This document shows positions 63,403-64,000 of a stretch of 64,000 bases of DNA, piece by piece. The stretch comes from Oceanobacillus jordanicus. GTDB lineage: Bacteria > Bacillota > Bacilli > Bacillales > Amphibacillaceae. Where the stretch lies: the NCBI RefSeq assembly GCF_022095695.1, contig NZ_JAIFZM010000006.1, forward strand, positions 1 to 64,000, given 5' to 3'. A model generated the notes under the pieces. That model searched no databases. It was not told where the DNA came from and worked only from the letters and a program-made list of their open reading frames with translations. The translations under genes and the position numbers were made by a program. Position 1 is the first letter of the stretch. Each line of letters opens with the position of its first letter.

Positions 63403-63489
63403 AGTTAATGCCTCCTTTTAATGTAGATAACCATTTACTGGACGTTAAACCTTTTCTCTAATTCCATAGATTCGAAGGTGAATAAAAGA

Positions 63490-63984
63490 CTAAGTGCCTT
63501 GTATTCTAGTAATTGAACGTTCGTTTAAACGGGAAACGATAAATAGACCAATGAAGGCGCCTGTAACACTGCTGACGAGAAAGGATGGCATGAAGAAAAG
63601 TGCTCCAACAGGATTTCCTAGCAGAATAGTTGAGATAGGTACAGCGCACAGAGAACCCAAAACTCCTGTTCCAATCATCTCTCCAAGGGTTGCCCAACGC
63701 TTTTTACCAAGCTTTTGATATAGAATGCCTGCAAGAAGAGCACCTATCATTCCGCCTGGAAATGCTAGCAATGTTCCAAGGCCAAGTAAGTTCCGCACTA
63801 ATCCGATCATAAAAGCAATCCCAACTGCTGGCACAGGGCCTAGTATAACTGCTGCAATGACGTTAACTGCATGCTGAACTGGGTAGGCTTTGGCAATGCC
63901 AGCAGGAAACCAAAGTAGTTGGGAGCCAAGTGTTCCAATGGCAACAAACACTGCCATGGTGGTAATCATTTGTGTCTTTTTCAC
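63490..63984 (-). CDS. thiW: ThiW, thiazole/thiamine-precursor ECF transporter S component
   Basis: A 164 aa membrane protein with five or six helices, the substrate-binding unit of an energy-coupling-factor transporter, predicted in the family to take up the thiazole precursor. QLLWFPAGIAKAYPVQHAVNVIAAVILGP is typical of ThiW. GTG 63984 follows GAAAGGAGG at the right edge. An upstream TPP riboswitch would lie outside the window. Eighty-seven bp separate it from tenA, with no hairpin seen. Confidence 0.9.
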   Translation of the reverse strand: MKKTQMITTMAVFVAIGTLGSQLLWFPAGIAKAYPVQHAVNVIAAVILGPVPAVGIAFMIGLVRNLLGLGTLLAFPGGMIGALLAGILYQKLGKKRWATLGEMIGTGVLGSLCAVPISTILLGNPVGALFFMPSFLVSSVTGAFIGLFIVSRLNERSITRIQGT

Positions 63985-64000
63985 GATAACCTCCTTTCTT

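Noticed and set aside
63403-63489. TPP riboswitch between thiW and tenA
   Set aside because: The 87-bp gap shows neither the THI-box core nor a terminator. If present, the riboswitch would be upstream of thiW, outside the window.

Overview
This window looks like chromosome from a low-GC, Gram-positive, spore-former-type bacterium of the Bacillaceae, probably a halotolerant lineage close to Oceanobacillus or Virgibacillus. The reasons are strong AGGAGG-type ribosome binding sites, frequent TTG/GTG starts, Bacillus-like gene content (cydABCD, bmrA, mhqR/mhqD, catE, tmrB, mta, ytrA-type GntR cassettes, EcsC, CvfC/YpgR-like) and a glycine-betaine-type BCCT transporter. The genus is an inference. 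No rRNA, tRNA, CRISPR array, transposase or phage gene was seen.

Layout. 1-7.2 kb: short tandem repeat, cytochrome bd operon cydABDC, then a PadR/DUF2812 pair. 7.2-9.7 kb (minus): HAD phosphatase, ribD, ribA. 9.8-15.1 kb: palindromic repeat, TetR, a two-gene antibiotic-type ABC exporter and bmrA. 15.2-19.7 kb: sodium/organic anion symporter, YhdH/YhfP oxidoreductase, brnQ, FadR-type GntR. 19.8-28.5 kb: EcsC, catalase, ABC-2 exporter pair, MscS channel, DUF3891, catE, calcium/sodium antiporter-like protein. 28.5-32.5 kb: two families of intergenic repeats around mhqR-mhqD and a Vga-like ABC-F gene, which has an apparent transcription attenuator. 32.5-36.4 kb: tmrB, a PadR-HAAS-DUF4173 set and a second undecaprenyl-diphosphate-synthase-like gene. 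36.5-44.3 kb: CvfC-like HEAT protein, two paralogous YtrA-GntR/ABC/permease cassettes, yqxD and two acetyltransferases. 44.4-51.6 kb: AAA ATPase, RlmI-like methyltransferase, argF, and hom-thrC-thrB. 51.7-60.3 kb: small membrane proteins, GNAT, diguanylate cyclase, AhpD-like protein, squalene/phytoene-synthase-like protein, BCCT transporter, collagen-like protein and mta. 60.3-64 kb (minus): thiamine salvage operon thiW-tenA-thiD-thiM-thiE.

How the genes fit together. Many loci concern toxic compounds: the TetR-ABC exporter, BmrA, the Vga-like ABC-F, TmrB, Mta, and the quinone/catechol set CatE-MhqD-MhqR. Housekeeping blocks are bd respiration, threonine synthesis from aspartate semialdehyde, ornithine to citrulline, and thiazole/pyrimidine salvage to thiamine phosphate.

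The most notable unexplained material is noncoding. Family A (about 150-320 bp, at 28531-29003, 31917-32200 and 54842-55164, with remnants at 51924 and 60346) and family B (about 70-160 bp, at 16266, 30142, 45651 and 61782, with a remnant at 48314) are structured repeats. They sit against stop codons or terminators with striking regularity. A minus-strand leader at 32441-32202 contains a terminator and a perfectly complementary 13-nt antiterminator strand upstream of the Vga-like gene. One copy of family A separates that leader from the gene.
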